The notes: generated by a model from the sequence alone, not told the origin. 64,000 nt of DNA from Salvator merianae (GCA_003586115.2 QVOM02000103.1:3286001-3350000); one strand, 5' to 3'. Shown: positions 35,036-48,590, counted from the first letter of the stretch. Made by a program: numbers and translations.

Positions 35036-35241
35036 TTCTTGTTGTTATTTGGTACCATCAAGTTGTGTCAAACTCCTGATTGCCTGCATGGGTGTCTCCA
35101 TGGGTACCTCCATGTAGTTTTCTTGGCAGAGATGCAAATATGGTTTGCCACTGTCTACATCTGGAGATAACTTGGAGATCAAACTGGTAAGCCTCTGCTT
35201 TCTAGGCTGCTTGCATTACCACTGAGCTACAGCCTCTCCTG
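35036..35241 (-). mobile_element. tRNA-derived SINE, near full length
   Basis: On the minus strand it begins AGGAGAGGCTGTAGCTCAGTGG, a tRNA-like head with a perfect A box (TAGCTCAGTGG, 35219-35229) and a degraded B box (AGTTTGATCTCC, 35174-35185), the internal RNA polymerase III promoter. It ends GACACAACTTGATGGTACC, AAATAACAACAAG, which follows the 3' wording (GACTTGACGGCACCTAACAACAAC) of a SINE tail found in several vertebrates. A decayed copy of the same family is at 52610-52755. Confidence 0.75.
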
Positions 35242-38132
35242 GCATGATTTAGCACTGGACAGAAAATGGGCAGCTTCCAGAGCCTTTCTCTATCTAGTGC
35301 TCAAGTGCACTGAGCAGAAACTTTGAAGCTGATGATCTTTTGCTCGGCAGCTGCGAGGACTCTTAAGGAACCATATACACCACAGGCTTCTTGGCTCAGT
35401 GATGGATTGGGGCAACCTGACACAAAGATGACCATTTTTGCAGCCATCAGGATGCTAGCAGACTCTTTCTAAAGACTTTCATATTGAATGTGCAAAGATC
35501 AGAAGAGGGTGAAGTAATACAAATACTTCTTACCTCTGTGTTCACTAAAATACTTTAGGGGACCTTGAGTGTGCTTGTGATTTTATTTGATTTATCAATG
35601 ATCAAATTGCTACATCTCTTACAATTGACACTTCACTTACGTTGGTATAGTGAAGCAGTCATTTTATCACAAGTTGTAGACAGCACAAATCATTTGTCAT
35701 TGGTACAGCAGTAGAACCATATCAGACAGCGGAATATGTCAAAAGTATCATTCTTAATTTACTCCACCCTTTATCCATTTTTGAAAACCAGAATGGACTT
35801 TGATAGACATCATTCAGTTCAGCAGGATCATATTTTTTTAACCTACATATGATGTCTTCCTTCAATAAAGACTACTTATAACATTAAAAATACAAAGCTA
35901 AAGAACTGAACATTGTGTCGCCTCCCAATATCATTATTAATAATGTAGGTGGTATTGTTCCATGTAAGTCATTGTTTCTATTGCCTTGCATGAGGTAACT
36001 GAAAACTTTGATTTTTCCACACCTGCAAATATCAGCAGAATCTTCCAATGTCTTTAAAGGCAAGCAGTTGGAGTACTCAGTATGCATTAGACTTAACTGC
36101 AAAATCATTTACCAAAGATGATCAATCTGGGAGTTAATTCAGGTGAGTGGAACTGAGGCCCATCAGGCTGTCTGAGGTCAAATCACTATAGAAGGTATTA
36201 TTGACACAAATAATTATGATTCATGGCAACATAATTATTTCCTTTTCCTTTGCAGTATGTCCCAAATTAACTAGCATCCCTCCTTCACTGCTGTGGGTGG
36301 TGTTTCCCATAAAATGTACAGAGAAATTATGCTGGTGAAACTTTTGTAGAGCTATAAAGTAAGTCAGTGGGTAAAAAGAAGCACCCAGGGCTCTGTCTTC
36401 AAAGGAATCTTTGGGAAGTCTTTAAGTCTTTGAGCAGTGAGTCCAGATTCCTACCTGGCTTTGGCCCAAAAGGCTAGAGCAGAACAAGCAAATGTCAGCA
36501 TATTAGATGCACTAAGTTCCCACTTCTCTCAGTGGGAGAAGCAACCTACTTGTAATGCTCAGATAACTACTGCAAGGATGCTTCTTCCAGTTGGATTGAC
36601 ATGGGGGAACACTATGGATGCTTCTGCTAGCCCTGTGGAGATGAACTTTTCTATGGAAAGATCAGGTTGTGGATACAATTGGCAGACTAAATTCCAGGTC
36701 CACATACAGACTGCCTTGAGTGGTACCAGGTGGAAACAAGTTTTAGCTAGTATAGAGATCTGTGTATTTGTCAACAGCCCTCCTATGTCTGTGGCCACCT
36801 CAGGCTTCATTCAGCCCTGAGAAAGGGGACAGGTGGATACACTCTTTTTAGTAGTCAGAAATGATGGGACCATCTATGAGACCATAGATTCCCAGTCTTT
36901 GTTGTTGTGGCAGCTTCTGAAATTTTGTAGTACAAACAAAAATTTGCAGATAAGCCACCTTTTCTATAACTTTTGTCCTCTATAACAAAACATTTTGAGA
37001 GTTCATGTAAGCATTTTTTTACAAGGAAAAAAAACAACCCACCTGTTAAAATGGTACCTAAATTAACTGTGAACAGAAAGAAAAGGCTGCATTTGACTGA
37101 TAAAAAAAAGATAGAGCAGTGAAGAGAAGTTACCATTCTTTGTCTTGCTTCTGTAAAATTAGTCTAGTACCTGCTGAAAAGCACCATGCATTGCAATGTA
37201 ATTAAATATAATTAATAAGTCAATCCAAGAAGAATGTGTTGCAGAGAGATAATGTGTAACCTATGGTTGATGTTATCACAGAAGAACCTGTGGTTTTCAC
37301 TCTTGCTGTGGTACAGGGAAGAATCTGTGCCACTGTGTGTGACTGAAATGTAATTTGTTAAGTTTTGAGAGTACCTTTAATCCACAAACCTGCAACATCA
37401 AAGGACACATATGAATACACTATGTTTGAAGCTGAATATTTAATGTTCAGAATTTTTTTTTAAAAAAATTGGAATGTATCTAGTGGGCCCTAAGGCTGAG
37501 GATTTCTGGGATGCTAGTCCTGCACATCTGATGCCTCTGCTATTTGAACCAGTTCTACGCAACAACTGTGGGCCACACAACAACCAGGGACTCTCTTAGC
37601 ACGTCATTAGGTCTACAATGTAGCATGCCACGTTATGTATTTATATTTCTCTAGCAGGCAAGGCAATAGTAAACTGGAAGTGGCAGATTTCATATCTACA
37701 GTGTTGTCAAACTCAGATCATGTTCCACTGAGTTTAGTCTTTTGATTCCTTTTTCCTTCTACGCAGGAGACAACAAATTATGGCAGCACGACTCCTAAAG
37801 TCAATGGAATGGCATAGATCCTTCGCAGTTCTAAGGAGTTTTCTACCTAGTTTTGAAGCCCTTGTCACTTTCTTGAATACCAAATACCTGAAAAAGTCAC
37901 ATGGCCACTCCTAAGCATCTTTTCCTCCTTGTTTGCAGATCAGCCACCATGCAAATTAATGTATCTTATATCAGAAGGGGATAAACAGAGCTGTTAGCAG
38001 AGTATGGCACAGATAGATAATGATTCCTGTCAGTTTAAAATCCTGATTCAAGATCTGGGCAGCCTGAGGGGCTTGGGAAGAGGGCCATGGGCCATGCACA
38101 TCAAATAATAATGCAAAATTCAGCCAAAGTAC
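35242..38132. other. No gene recognised
   Basis: The largest frame, 36437-36820 (plus, 127 codons), has no domain and no coding-style third-position bias that I can see. No element ends found. Confidence 0.45.
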
Positions 38133-38135
38133 TTT

Positions 38136-38190
<55 letters not shown>
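38133..38190. repeat. (TTTC)n microsatellite
   Basis: About 14 TTTC units. On the minus strand it is the GAAA tail of the relic that follows. Confidence 0.98.
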
Positions 38191-38191
<1 letters not shown>

Positions 38192-38460
38192 ATATAGTTA
38201 CCTAATAATTAAAGTGCTTTGGTTGGCTTACAAACATTAAAATTATAAATTAAACATACCTTTAAAAATATAAAACTATTACAATCAAATTAAACTATGA
38301 AATAAAACAAATTAAAAGCAAATTAAAGGCTGTTCTAGAGTCTGCGTGCTACCACTAAGAAGGCCCTCTCCCTTTTGGTTCCCCACTTTCTTGATTTGGT
38401 GGTAGCACACAAAGCAAGGCCTCTTTGACAAATGCTAGGTTATACACAGGTAGGAATATA
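38191..38460 (-). mobile_element. LINE 3' UTR relic
   Basis: GTGCTTTGGTTGGCTTACAA, an A-rich stretch, then GCTACCACTAAGAAGGCCCTCTCCC. This order recurs in squamate L2/CR1-like 3' ends read from their tails. No coding sequence. Confidence 0.5.
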
Positions 38461-39539
38461 AGATGTAAGGTACTCTTTCAGGTAAGATGATTAGGAACAC
38501 TAACCTAACAATAATAGAAATGAATTACAAAATAGATGATAAAACATATTACAAAACAAAATACATATAGACAATAATTTCAATATGAGTGCAGTTTTGT
38601 TTTATTTACTACATGACTGCATGTGGGCTTGTTTGAAGGTAAGGATAAGGAGATTTATCCTGCCACCACTGTTTGTGCCTACCTAAACCCAAAGCAATAA
38701 TCAAGTCACTTATTTAAAGCCCCAGGCAACAGTAGGTAAGTGGTTAACATACTCATAGCTTTTCCAGCAGAGCTGCCCAGCAATGACCCACATATTAATC
38801 TCACTAAACCACGTTTTGATCCACTGATGATCAAAATATGATTCTTGGAGATGAAAATGAGGTTTCCAACTGAAGGCGTCCCCCACCATCTTAACAGTCT
38901 CCACTGATGGCGCTTTGTAGAATTCTCAGCCCAGGAAAATTTCCCTGTTTCTACTTTACATGGTTTTATTTTATATTTTTAAAATATATATATATTCTAT
39001 GTCCCTGATTAAATGCAATTGGTCTTTGTACATTTGTTTAAGATTTTTATATTTTGTTTTGCTGCTTTTTGTTGAGAGTTTTGTTAGATATCAGTATACA
39101 AATTTAACAACGAATAGGTTTGATTTGACAGTGTCTGCCAGTTTCTGAGGAGCAACTGGATTGAGAGACACACCAGAGTATTAAATAGGTAAAGGTAATC
39201 AGCAAATACAGATGCTTAGAATTATGCAAGTGGAGATGCTTTCTGAAAAGGCAAGACCATCTCTGGAAGCCACCCATTTTGTTTAAGATGACGTGAAATG
39301 ATTCAAGTCATCTGCCTATGACAATCCATTTACTCATACAAAACAGAACCAGATGTGTACTCATGTCATGTGATGAACATGCAAATGAATAAACGCAGAA
39401 AACACCATTAAGAATATCATTAAAACAGTCAGTGCTTACCTGATCATACTATCTTTGAAGAAATCTGGACTTCAGACATTTACAAATCAAGGTTTACATT
39501 CAAAGTATATTTCTTTGGATTAAGGGTCTACTGAAACTA
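38461..39539. other. No gene recognised
   Basis: AT-rich, unassigned. Confidence 0.45.
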
Positions 39540-39989
39540 GGGCCTTTCTGAACTGTCTCGCCATGATCCAAGCCAGTGGGTCTGGACCAGTGAGGCCCAC
39601 CTTTCTGGAACAAAGCAAGGCATGTTCTGGAATAATGCCATCAGCACAACAACGCTGGTTCAAGCCAGTCTCTGCATTGACCCCAGAGCTCACACAGACT
39701 TTGGGGCTAGTCTCCAAGGGCTCTAAAGGGCTAGGAACAAGCATTACTCACCTTGGAGCCCCAGGAAACCCATTTCATTGGCAGGTTTTGGTGCTCCAGA
39801 CCAGGGCCTAATGGTATGCTAGTAGACCTTGAGGTGTACTAGTGCTCCAGATCTGAATCATACTCCACCTTGCACAGATGGAGCATACTAGCAGTGGGCA
39901 AGGTCTCCCGTATTCCACACTACAGTGCAGAAGGGAGGTTCTTAGTGCACTTGCTGGTAAGGAATACCAACAAATGTAGAAAAGTCCTC
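39540..39989 (-). mobile_element. TIR element, GGGCC family (same subfamily as 42485-43017)
   Basis: Begins GGGCCTTTCTGAACTGTC and ends, reading inward, GAGGACTTTTCTACATTTG. On the minus strand the segment 39989-39780 runs parallel to the first ~210 bases of 42485-43017 (CACTTGCTGG, GTGCACTAAG, CCTCCCTTCTGCA, CTCCATCTG). No ORF. Frames on both strands around 39520-39811 are incidental. Confidence 0.7.
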
Positions 39990-42484
39990 AGATAATTTCA
40001 AGTACTGCTAGAAATGGATACATAGATTAGAGGGAAATAAAGCTAATCATATTAGCAGATTGATCAATTAATTTTCAACCATCCCTTACTACATTTACAC
40101 AATTTTTTTTCTGAATAATTTAGAAACAAGTTTTCATTCACCACTTAACATCACTGAATTAATTAGAAAGAGGGTTAAGCTTTTATCTAGGTGGCAATAG
40201 TGTCATGCAACAACAGAGAAGTATTAGCAGGTGCTATTGCACCTTATTTTTTTGTTTCCACATTTGCACAAGAATTTGACACAAAAATAAAAAGTTTTTT
40301 TCTTGTTTTGTTTTTAAAGAAGCAAATTAAAATAGGACACTGATATAGATTCCATTACTTTTATCCATTCAGGCTGCCTGCCAAAATGATTTTAATATAA
40401 TATTTATTCATCCATAGAAGCATAATAATTGATATTTGCAATTCAATAATGCTACTTAACATTTTTTTATTTGTTTCTGATCTTTCTTCCCTTCCTGCCT
40501 TCAGATCAACAATCCTCATGTCAGCATATCTATTGCTGTAATGACCCTTTCAAGCATCAAAGGCAAATATTAATCATGAATCTAATTTTTCAAGTTTTCT
40601 TTTTCTCTAGCTATTTTTTTCTTTTTTTTTGAAGAAAGGTCAAATATTTCATTGGGAGAGTTAAGCTAGCATTAAAAGTCCCATTTATGTTTTCATTACA
40701 CCATTCTGGGAAGGCACTGTGCTGTACCACGTAATGACAGAGCTGTTTCTGGGTTTTTGTATAACTAATAGCTAGAGATGTTTCTTTAATGGGCATTGAT
40801 GGCTGAAAGATGCTTGTTCAAGTGAGTATTGATGGCTCCAAATATTAGATACTGCCTGCTCTCCCTTCATCCATATGTTTTAGGACTGGAAATAAAGAAG
40901 GACCAGACAAGCACACCTTCTGCCCTGTCAAGCCACATGCGAAGTACTGGACATGTAGGATACCTGATAGGACTCTCTGCCTTTCTAATCTGTGTACTGC
41001 CAAGGATACAAGAAACGGAAGTTTTTCACATACCAAGCAAGCTGAATACTTATCACTAGTCTATATTTAGGTTTTTGCATTACAAATTATGTAAACTTAT
41101 TCAGGAAGTGGTGTAATACATGAAGTAGGGTAGCCAAGTCTATATTCACCCTAAAAGAAAGAGAGCCCTACTTTGCAAAAGAAGACCAAAAATGGGGCAC
41201 TAATTTGCATAGTGAAATATGAAAGTGTGTTAGTGTAGAAATAACTTTTACAACTTAAATTTCATAAAAAGCAAACTAATTAATTTCTCATCCAAATCAC
41301 CCCAAATGAAGCAAATATTCAGGCACATTTGTACCACACCCCATATTCTTCTAAATAGGTTCCTCCCAATTATATTAAACAAATTCATTTGTCTGAATGT
41401 TTTTTTTTTTCATGCTGTAATTAAGAAGGTTCAGTAGAGGCACTTCCTGAAAAGTAGAGCTTGCCCTAATTTCTTTTATACTGCTACAGGTGATGTTCTG
41501 TTTATTTAGGTGGCTATCTGGTTTCCTACTCAAAAGCTTTTGGACACTAGCAGTGCCTACAGCAAGTGACATGAGCTACACCTAAGAGCAGCTTGTGATT
41601 CGGACATATATAAATACTTATATTTTTCTCCTCCCGCCCATAACTAGGGTTGTCTCCAGACAGCAAGGGCCAGCATGGGATATAAACAAACTCCCTGCAT
41701 TGTTAGCTCTAACTCAGCAGATACATGTTGCAAAGCCCAGCTTACCTTCACATCTGTTGAAGTACATATGAGATTGCCTAGCTGAGGACTTCCAAATGCC
41801 AGTCAAGCACCTCCCCCTTTGTTTTCTTTTTTGGTTTTGCATGCTTGGCTGTTTCCGGGAAGTTTCCAGTCAGCTGATTAATGTACACCTCACCAGATGT
41901 GGCAAATTCCAGCTGCTATTGCATTGTGAGGTCCACAAGAATGTCTGGCCAACCCATCGCAATGCTAGGAGAATCATGCAATTTACCTAATATCTGGAAG
42001 TAGCCTAGGATGGCCACTTGTGTATTACCCCCACCCCCAAAAAAGGGTCATGACTAAATAGAAATCATGGCAACAAAAACTGTTCTTAAAACTAAACTAT
42101 ATTTCAATCTTAGAGGCCCTCACCTAATAGGATATAAAAAGGAGAACATCACTGCAGACAGACAGTAAAAACAAAGGTCATCCAATCTCCTGCGTAAGAA
42201 AGTTTCCAATTCATTTTATGAAATCTCCCATAAGACCTCAGACTGAGGAATCTCCTCCATTTTTGAATATCTCAAAAGGTTGTGGTTAGTGAGGATGGCA
42301 TATAAAGCCCTCTGCCTTAGAAGACACCTACTACTAATCCAGGATGCAGTATCAATTATCAGTGTGACTGTAAATACCAAGAGGTGGGGCACTAAGTCTA
42401 ACATTCCAAGATATGTTCTGTCCCTGTTCCACTTCTGTCCCATAGAATGCTGCCATCTACTTGAACCCTAAAATCTAGCAATTG
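39990..42484. other. No gene recognised
   Basis: AT-rich with a T run at 40610-40630 and another at 41400. The frames 40829-41059 and 41796-41990 (plus) show no domain. Confidence 0.45.
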
Positions 42485-43017
42485 AGGACATTTCTTCACT
42501 TGCTGGTGTTCCATACTAACAGGTGCACTAAGGACCTCCCTTCTGCATGTTAGTGTGAAATAGGGAGACACTGCCCATCGCTAGCACACTCCATCTGCAT
42601 AGGATGGAATGTAATCCAGATCAGGAGGCTCCTGATCTGTATCACTGGTAGATCTCGATATTGAAGTCTACTGGCATACTGGCAAGATCTGATCCAGATC
42701 ATGGAAGCATACAGAAATGCTCTCCTCCATGTTCTGGTTTTCAGGGGAACTCATTTCAGTGGCATGCCTTATTGCACCACTGAGATGGGTTCCCCAGTGG
42801 CTCTTTCATTCCTGGATGTTGGAAGTCACAGAGGCTGACTCTGAAGATCATGCGCGCTTTGGGCCAGTATGAGGGCTGGGCTGCAATAGCCATCACCAAA
42901 GGGACATGGGAACCGGTTCTGGTGCAGTTTCAGCAGATGGAGTCTATGCTGTGTGGTCCATCCCACGTTAGAATGGGATAATTTCCCCATTCTAATGTGA
43001 AAAGTGCAAAAAGACCC
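42485..43017 (+). mobile_element. TIR element, GGGCC family
   Basis: The left end is AGGACATTTCTTCACTTGC. The right end reads inward GGGTCTTTTTGCACTTTTCAC. Next to the right TIR is the family hairpin TTAGAATGGGATAA/CCCCATTCTAA (42968-42996). The body contains AGATCAGGAGGCTCCTGATCT, a further palindrome. No matching target triplets remain. Confidence 0.7.
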
Positions 43018-44166
43018 TTATCTCAAATCACTTAGGAAGGCAGAAGTGGTGCAAAGACAAATGATATCTTTTGAAAATATGCTTGAGACACAGTTAGCCC
43101 ACACTATGGGTTTTGTTATGATTAATCCTGACACCTGAAAGGAATAGAATTGCAAGGCATAAAGAAAATCTGGGATACACATATCTGACTTCACCCCATC
43201 TGAGGAACAGTGGTTGATAGAGGCATCTGAGAAACCATTTGGGTTCAGAGAGTTAAATTTAACCATGCTGAGTTCAGAAAGTTAAATATAAAAGTCATGC
43301 TGGATTCTGAGAGTTAAATCTAAAACTTACATATTGCTGGTATTTAACCCCTGTCCACCTTACCTTTATGACTACAAATGCATCTTTTTGCTGTCAAGAC
43401 CATCATAGGAACCTATTTCCACCTTTGAAAGATATGTACTTCCATAGCAAATTTTTAGGATAAGGTAAGGTATGAGGTAGTGTCATTTATGAAAGTAACT
43501 GTCTCCAGAACTGGTGTGAATACATATCTTCAGGGGCCTAAATGCCATTTTACTCCTTCTAACCAAAGAGTGTGTTAAATTTTTGTTGACTTCAGCCACA
43601 CTTGTACTAACATGTAGCTGGCGGAAACTAACCTGACTTACTGCTCAAGTGAAGCAGATGAAAAATTATGCATCACTGAAGTGATCCTTTGCTATTCGGA
43701 ACCCCCTTTGGTAACACTCTAGTCTTTTTTATTACCAAAGGCATGCAGAAGTTAATTAGTAGCAACACTACAACCAGTGATGTAATCAACTTATGCATAT
43801 TATGTGTTACATATCACTAGGGTGTGACTTAGGGATAGGAGTTTCATAGGTTAGAATATATTTACTTGAACAAAGCATTTGTTTTGAGTTTGGACAAGGT
43901 TACTTATGGAAGGCAAACAAACTAGCAAATTTTAAAGTTCCCTGTATAAAAGGAGCAAATAATTCCTGGGCACACAGAAAAAAGACCTTCCAAACACAGT
44001 TACCTGTTGAGCAGATTCAATGCTCACCCATAGCACAGCCTGCAAAGGGTGCTGCTCACTGATTCCAACTCTTTAACTCCTTAACTGCCAGGTTTTTTTG
44101 TTTGTTTGCAAAAGAAATGTCAAGTCTCTCTCCCCTCACTTCTCGTCATGAGAAATCTAATATAAA
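43018..44166. other. No gene recognised; small triplicated phrase at 43240-43325
   Basis: A phrase of the type GAGTTCAGAAAGTTAAAT occurs three times within ~85 bases (TTCAGAGAGTTAAAT, TTCAGAAAGTTAAAT, TTCTGAGAGTTAAAT) with CATGCTG between, a degenerate short tandem repeat. The rest is unassigned. Confidence 0.55.
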
Positions 44167-44515
44167 GAAGGCAGGGTAGGAGTCAATTTTTGCAGATCTG
44201 TTTAATGGAGTTCAAAAATTCCTGGTGCTGGCAAGAGTTCACTGGTGTCCCTCCCTCCCTGTCCAATTGCCTGATGCCTTCATGCCAAGGCTGTGAAATG
44301 TTCCAGTCAATTCTCTCTCCCCCCCTGCCTCGTTACAAAGTCCAGTGTGCTTTTTAAGTATAGAAGGCAGGGTAGGAGTTATTTTTACTTCAGCCTCCTT
44401 TGATCTTCAAAAGTTTCCCAGCACTAGCAAGAGCCCGCTGGTCCCCCTCCCTTCCAGTCCTATTGTCTGATTGTCCAATTGTCCAATGGGTTCCTGCAAG
44501 GCTATGATTGGTGGA
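44167..44515 (+). repeat. Degenerate direct repeat, period about 196 bases
   Basis: GAAGGCAGGGTAGGAGT starts both units (44167 and 44363). The order AAAA-TTCC-GCACT/GCTGG-CAAGAG-CTGGT-CCCTCCC-TCC-ATTG follows in both, and CAAGGCT(G/A)TGA ends both. Units have diverged substantially. Origin unknown. Confidence 0.7.
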
Positions 44516-45893
44516 TTCGCTCCCCACTCAGCTCTCAGGTGACCCGAGAGCTCTTTTCTCCTGGCCGTTGAAGGGGTGAACATTTACAGACTTGGAGGCA
44601 CTTCGAGATGGGGTAAGATGAATTTTCTTATTTCCTGTGTGTCCCTCTGGGTCAACACCCCCTGAGTAAAGTTTTGATAGATGGAACTTGAATTGCTTTC
44701 CCATGTCAAGCAAATTATTTCTGGAAGATAATGGTTTCCTGTGAATTGCTTGTACATGTTACATATATGTTTTACATTTTTTCTTTCCTTTTGTCTGGAA
44801 AGTAATAAAATAAAATAAAATAAAATAATTTCTTTTTTTAAAAAAAGATAGTTCAGTTGATTTTTCACATTTTTATTTTTTCATTAGGAATAGCTATAGA
44901 CTGGCAGACATTTAAGGGTAGGAAATAGAGTTATGCTTGGTAAGAGGGATTGTTCAGTGCAATGACACAGAAATGGCGATAACTTAGAACCTGGAAAATA
45001 TTTTTATCAGTGAACTTCTAATGTGTCACTAACAAGTCTGAAAGCTCTGTAGAATTCATTACACAATAGAGTGCCACCATTTGAAGGAGAATTCATTTTG
45101 TTAAAATAAATTCAATTGACAGATTACTGCAGCAGTTCTGGGGGCATTGCTAGCTGGTAAGTCAACCCAATAAATGCTGCAAAAGTTGGCATTTTAGTTA
45201 AAGTTCTAAGAGATGCCATGCATTGTGTTCATTTATGTTGTATCATTTAATGCAGTACAGACCCTCTTTTACCTTCGTCCTTCATTGCAACATTAATCTC
45301 TAATTCTCACAGGTTGCAAATATAACTAATTACATTTTTTTATTGTCATAAAAAAATCCTTTCTTCAGTTTCCTTTTTTCAGCTTAGATAATTTCCTTTT
45401 CAAGAAATTGCAGTGGTTGTAAAGTGGACAGGGGGAACCCTCCTTATTCTACAGGTTCTAGACATATTTACCAGTGTTGTGACGTCATAACATCATTGTT
45501 GATCAGCCTCACATTATTAGCTGCTGCTATTACAAGTGGGAAATTACAGGGATATGTCATGGATAAATAAATTATGAGGAGATACATAATAGAGAGAGGA
45601 AGGCAGGATCCTCATGATGTCTTTATGGAGCTGTACATGGACCATAAAAGGGTGAGGTCTGCATAGAACCACACTCGTTCTGCTGCCATTAGCACCCCTT
45701 ATAGGGTTTGCACAGCAGAGCTGGAGAAAGAGCTCCACGAGTTCTTTCCCATGTTCATCAGTGACCCTGCTGCAACTTGAAGTGATTTGTCTATCTGCTT
45801 GGCAGTCTCATCAAACACATGTTCAATGACTACCATCTGCCCATCAAAAGCCAGAGTTACCCTATCTGTGAGCTTGTTGCCTAGAGCCAGTTC

Positions 45894-45894
<1 letters not shown>
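44516..45894. other. No gene recognised; (AAAAT)n at 44804-44829
   Basis: The AAAAT run follows a T-rich stretch and could be the tail of a plus-strand retroposon whose body is not recognisable. The remainder is unassigned. Confidence 0.45.
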
Positions 45895-45937
<43 letters not shown>

Positions 45938-46205
45938 CCTACCTATCTACCAATCTAACTTCTATCAGATTTCTATGCTGCCCTACTACCATAGTATCAG
46001 GGCAGTGTATAATAAAAATAATTAGAGAAAATAGGAAGATAAAGACCAAAATAAATAAGAATGTCAGAATATGCAATCCCAATTATTCCCAAAAAGTAAG
46101 CAAATGTGATTTCACCAGGTGTCTAAATTATTCAACTCAGGACATTGGATGAATCTCACTAGGAAGGCTGTTCCATAGCCACAGGGTCACCATGGATGAT
46201 GCTCT
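45895..46205 (-). mobile_element. LINE 3' relic with (ATCT)n tail, interrupted by a hAT MITE
   Basis: An ATCT microsatellite (45895-45951) followed by ATTTCTATGCTGCCCTACTA... CAGGGCAGTGTATAATAAAA and, further on, GGAAGGCTGTTCCATAGCCACAGGG, wording found in squamate LINE 3' UTRs read from the tail. The relic seems to resume at 46575 (GTAATTGTCTCACCATTCTC) after the hAT insert. Confidence 0.55.
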
Positions 46206-46213
46206 ATTTCCAG
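46206..46213. repeat. hAT target duplication, left (ATTTCCAG)
   Basis: Matches 46567-46574 (ATTTCTAG) at 7 of 8 bases. Confidence 0.7.
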
Positions 46214-46566
46214 CAGAGATGTGCTAAATCTATTCATTTGTGAACAGGTTTGAATTGAACCAAGTGGCTTGACCAGTTCAAGCTCATACCCAAAACACTC
46301 TCATTTGGGGGGAGGCCAATTTGAGCTCAAATTGAACCCAGGGGGTTCTTCCAAACAGGTCATACCACCCAATTAAAACCTGTTTATATTCTTAATATTT
46401 TGCCCTTTATTAGGATTTTTAAAGCACTTTTCAGGATAAAGAACAAGACTGACGATGTTTCAGTCTGAATTTGAACATTTTGAGCCTGTTCATATTCAAA
46501 ACAAACCATGTGCATTTCAGTTCAATTCAAACCAAACTGCTATTTCTATGTTTGTGCCCTTCTCTA
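46214..46566. mobile_element. hAT-type MITE
   Basis: The ends are CAGAGATGTGCTAAATC and, inward from the right, TAGAGAAGGGCACAAAC. It is flanked by near-identical 8-mers, the target duplication length of the hAT superfamily. The interior is rich in TTGAATTGAACC/GTTCAATTCAAACC inverted phrases. No transposase. Confidence 0.75.
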
Positions 46567-46574
46567 ATTTCTAG

Positions 46575-48590
46575 TAATTGTCTCACCATTCTCTTCAGAG
46601 TACAGCTAGGAGGGTTTCCACAGAAGATCTTAGCAAATGGGAAGGTGTGTGCAAGAGGAAAAATAAGTTGTGTCTGCTACATCTGGTCTGTTGAAGTACA
46701 AGTCAAATGAGACCCAGCAGTAATGCTGCAAGATGTGTCTATGAACAGAGGAGTATTGCCTCCTCCAGGTTTCTTGTCAGTGACACCAAGACTGCATAAC
46801 ACAAGGGCAAAGAGGCTTGATTTTGAACAGCATATTCTTCTACTGAAGTGTTGCTTCTTGATTTGATACTGAAATATGAGACAGGTAACTTTTTTGAATG
46901 TCTGGGAATTTCTGAGACGTCAATGAAAAATTCATGGGGTATGATGATGCTATTCCAAACATACATTCTGTTCCTTTTCATGATTTCCTATTTGATGGTC
47001 ACTTACATACATATGGTCTATCTCTCTTCTTTGAAGTGGTCATGCATTAATGTTATACAGGAAATGCCACTAATGAACTCATATCTGCCCCTCTATGTAA
47101 ACACAAGGAAATAACAAAACTAATACGTAGTTAGCAATTTGGATCCCACTAATTATAGAAGCACATAGCAGGTTTGCTACTCTTCCATGGTCCTTCCGCC
47201 GACAAGTTAGTTGTATTATAACTTTAGAATCCAATTTAAAATAATCCTGAACTACCCACATTCTTCTAAGACAGATACTGGCTAATCTATTCTCCTAAGT
47301 CATGTTTGTATTTGCCCTGCCAAGACTGAAATTTTTATTCTATAAGTTAACTTAGAAGGGACTGTCTGACTTATACCATTCCTTCCAGGTTCTCATTTCA
47401 AAGTTAGTTGCATTTTAAGTGGTTCAGTGTGTTAAAACCTATTTCTTTGCCTGCTTGCATTCTTTCTTTCTTTTTTCTTTCTTTCTATATTCTACTGCCT
47501 CTTTACTAGGCTGTTGATTTTCATTCTACGTTACCATGTATCTCAACTCAATCTATTTCACTCTAGCCTCTCTAGTGTACAGAGTATGCTGTCAACTCCC
47601 TTTCTGAAATGCTTGTCTTCCTGAGAATATATCAATTTGCCAGAAAGTTCTCAGTGTATCTATTATGTAGAATCAATATCACACTGACCACTTCTATGTT
47701 TTTAAGTTGTTTTTCATTTTTTTAAACTGTCCAGCTATGTTGCCATGATGGTCACTTGTTGTATTGTATTTATTAATTATACAATAAAAACAATTTTAAA
47801 AAATGAAAGAAGGAAATGCCACATATGTGTATGCACAGTGCATTCACACATCTGTGGAAGCAGAAGCAGGAAAGCTTCTTGACTTGATGCATTCGTATGG
47901 AATAGAAAAATCAGAGTTCCTATGAATGTAAATCCATACAAACAGAAAATATTGAAACTGAATACAAATTGAAAAATTAATACCTAAGAATTGAAAATGA
48001 TTTTTTTTTACTGTACTAGCCCTACTACTTCTGCACAATTTCTATGCTAATGGCACATTCTGGAAACAGCTTGCCTTAGAACTACAAGAGATCCTCACCA
48101 GAAGTAATACCAGCAGAAAAGAGTCTATTCAACTGTCAGCCAATGTTTTACCAAATTAGATGAGAACAGCTTGAGTCTTCTAATTTCAATAGAGATTTCT
48201 TCATTGTCATTCATTCCTGCAGCAACATAACTGTTGGTTCCTGAGTAATTTATTTACTTATTTGTCACTCTTAGATTGGTTTTTAATCCTCTGATTATAA
48301 TTTATATCATATCTTTCAAGCTGATTCTCCTGCTCAATCTGTGGTTTCCTTAGACCCAGATCTCTCCTGTCGTTACTGAGAAGTGAAGCTTCAGTTGAAG
48401 ATGGAGTGAGTTCTCCTCCTGTCAACTGCTTTCTGTTTTCAGCATCCTATGTTGTGCTAGGCGGTATTGAGTCAGAAAGAATATGTCAGAAAGGCATGTG
48501 TCAGCAAACGATGACTGAAGAGCTGTGTAGGTTAGCTGAAAATGAAAGTGAAGAAGGTGACAGCATTTAAAAAAAAAAGGAAATCACAAT
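46575..48590. other. No gene recognised
   Basis: The first ~80 bases probably belong to the LINE relic at 45895. T-rich/CTTT-rich at 47460-47490. TTATACAATAAAAACAATTTTAAAAAATG at 47776-47804 resembles a retroposon 3' end but its body is not recognised. Confidence 0.4.

Noticed and set aside
35168..35240. Possible tRNA gene on the minus strand
   Set aside because: Only the A box is intact. There is no acceptor stem pairing and it continues into a SINE body and AACAAC tail.
36437..36820. 127-codon plus-strand frame as a candidate exon or gene
   Set aside because: No motif, no plausible splice context and no similarity to a known family that I can recognise.
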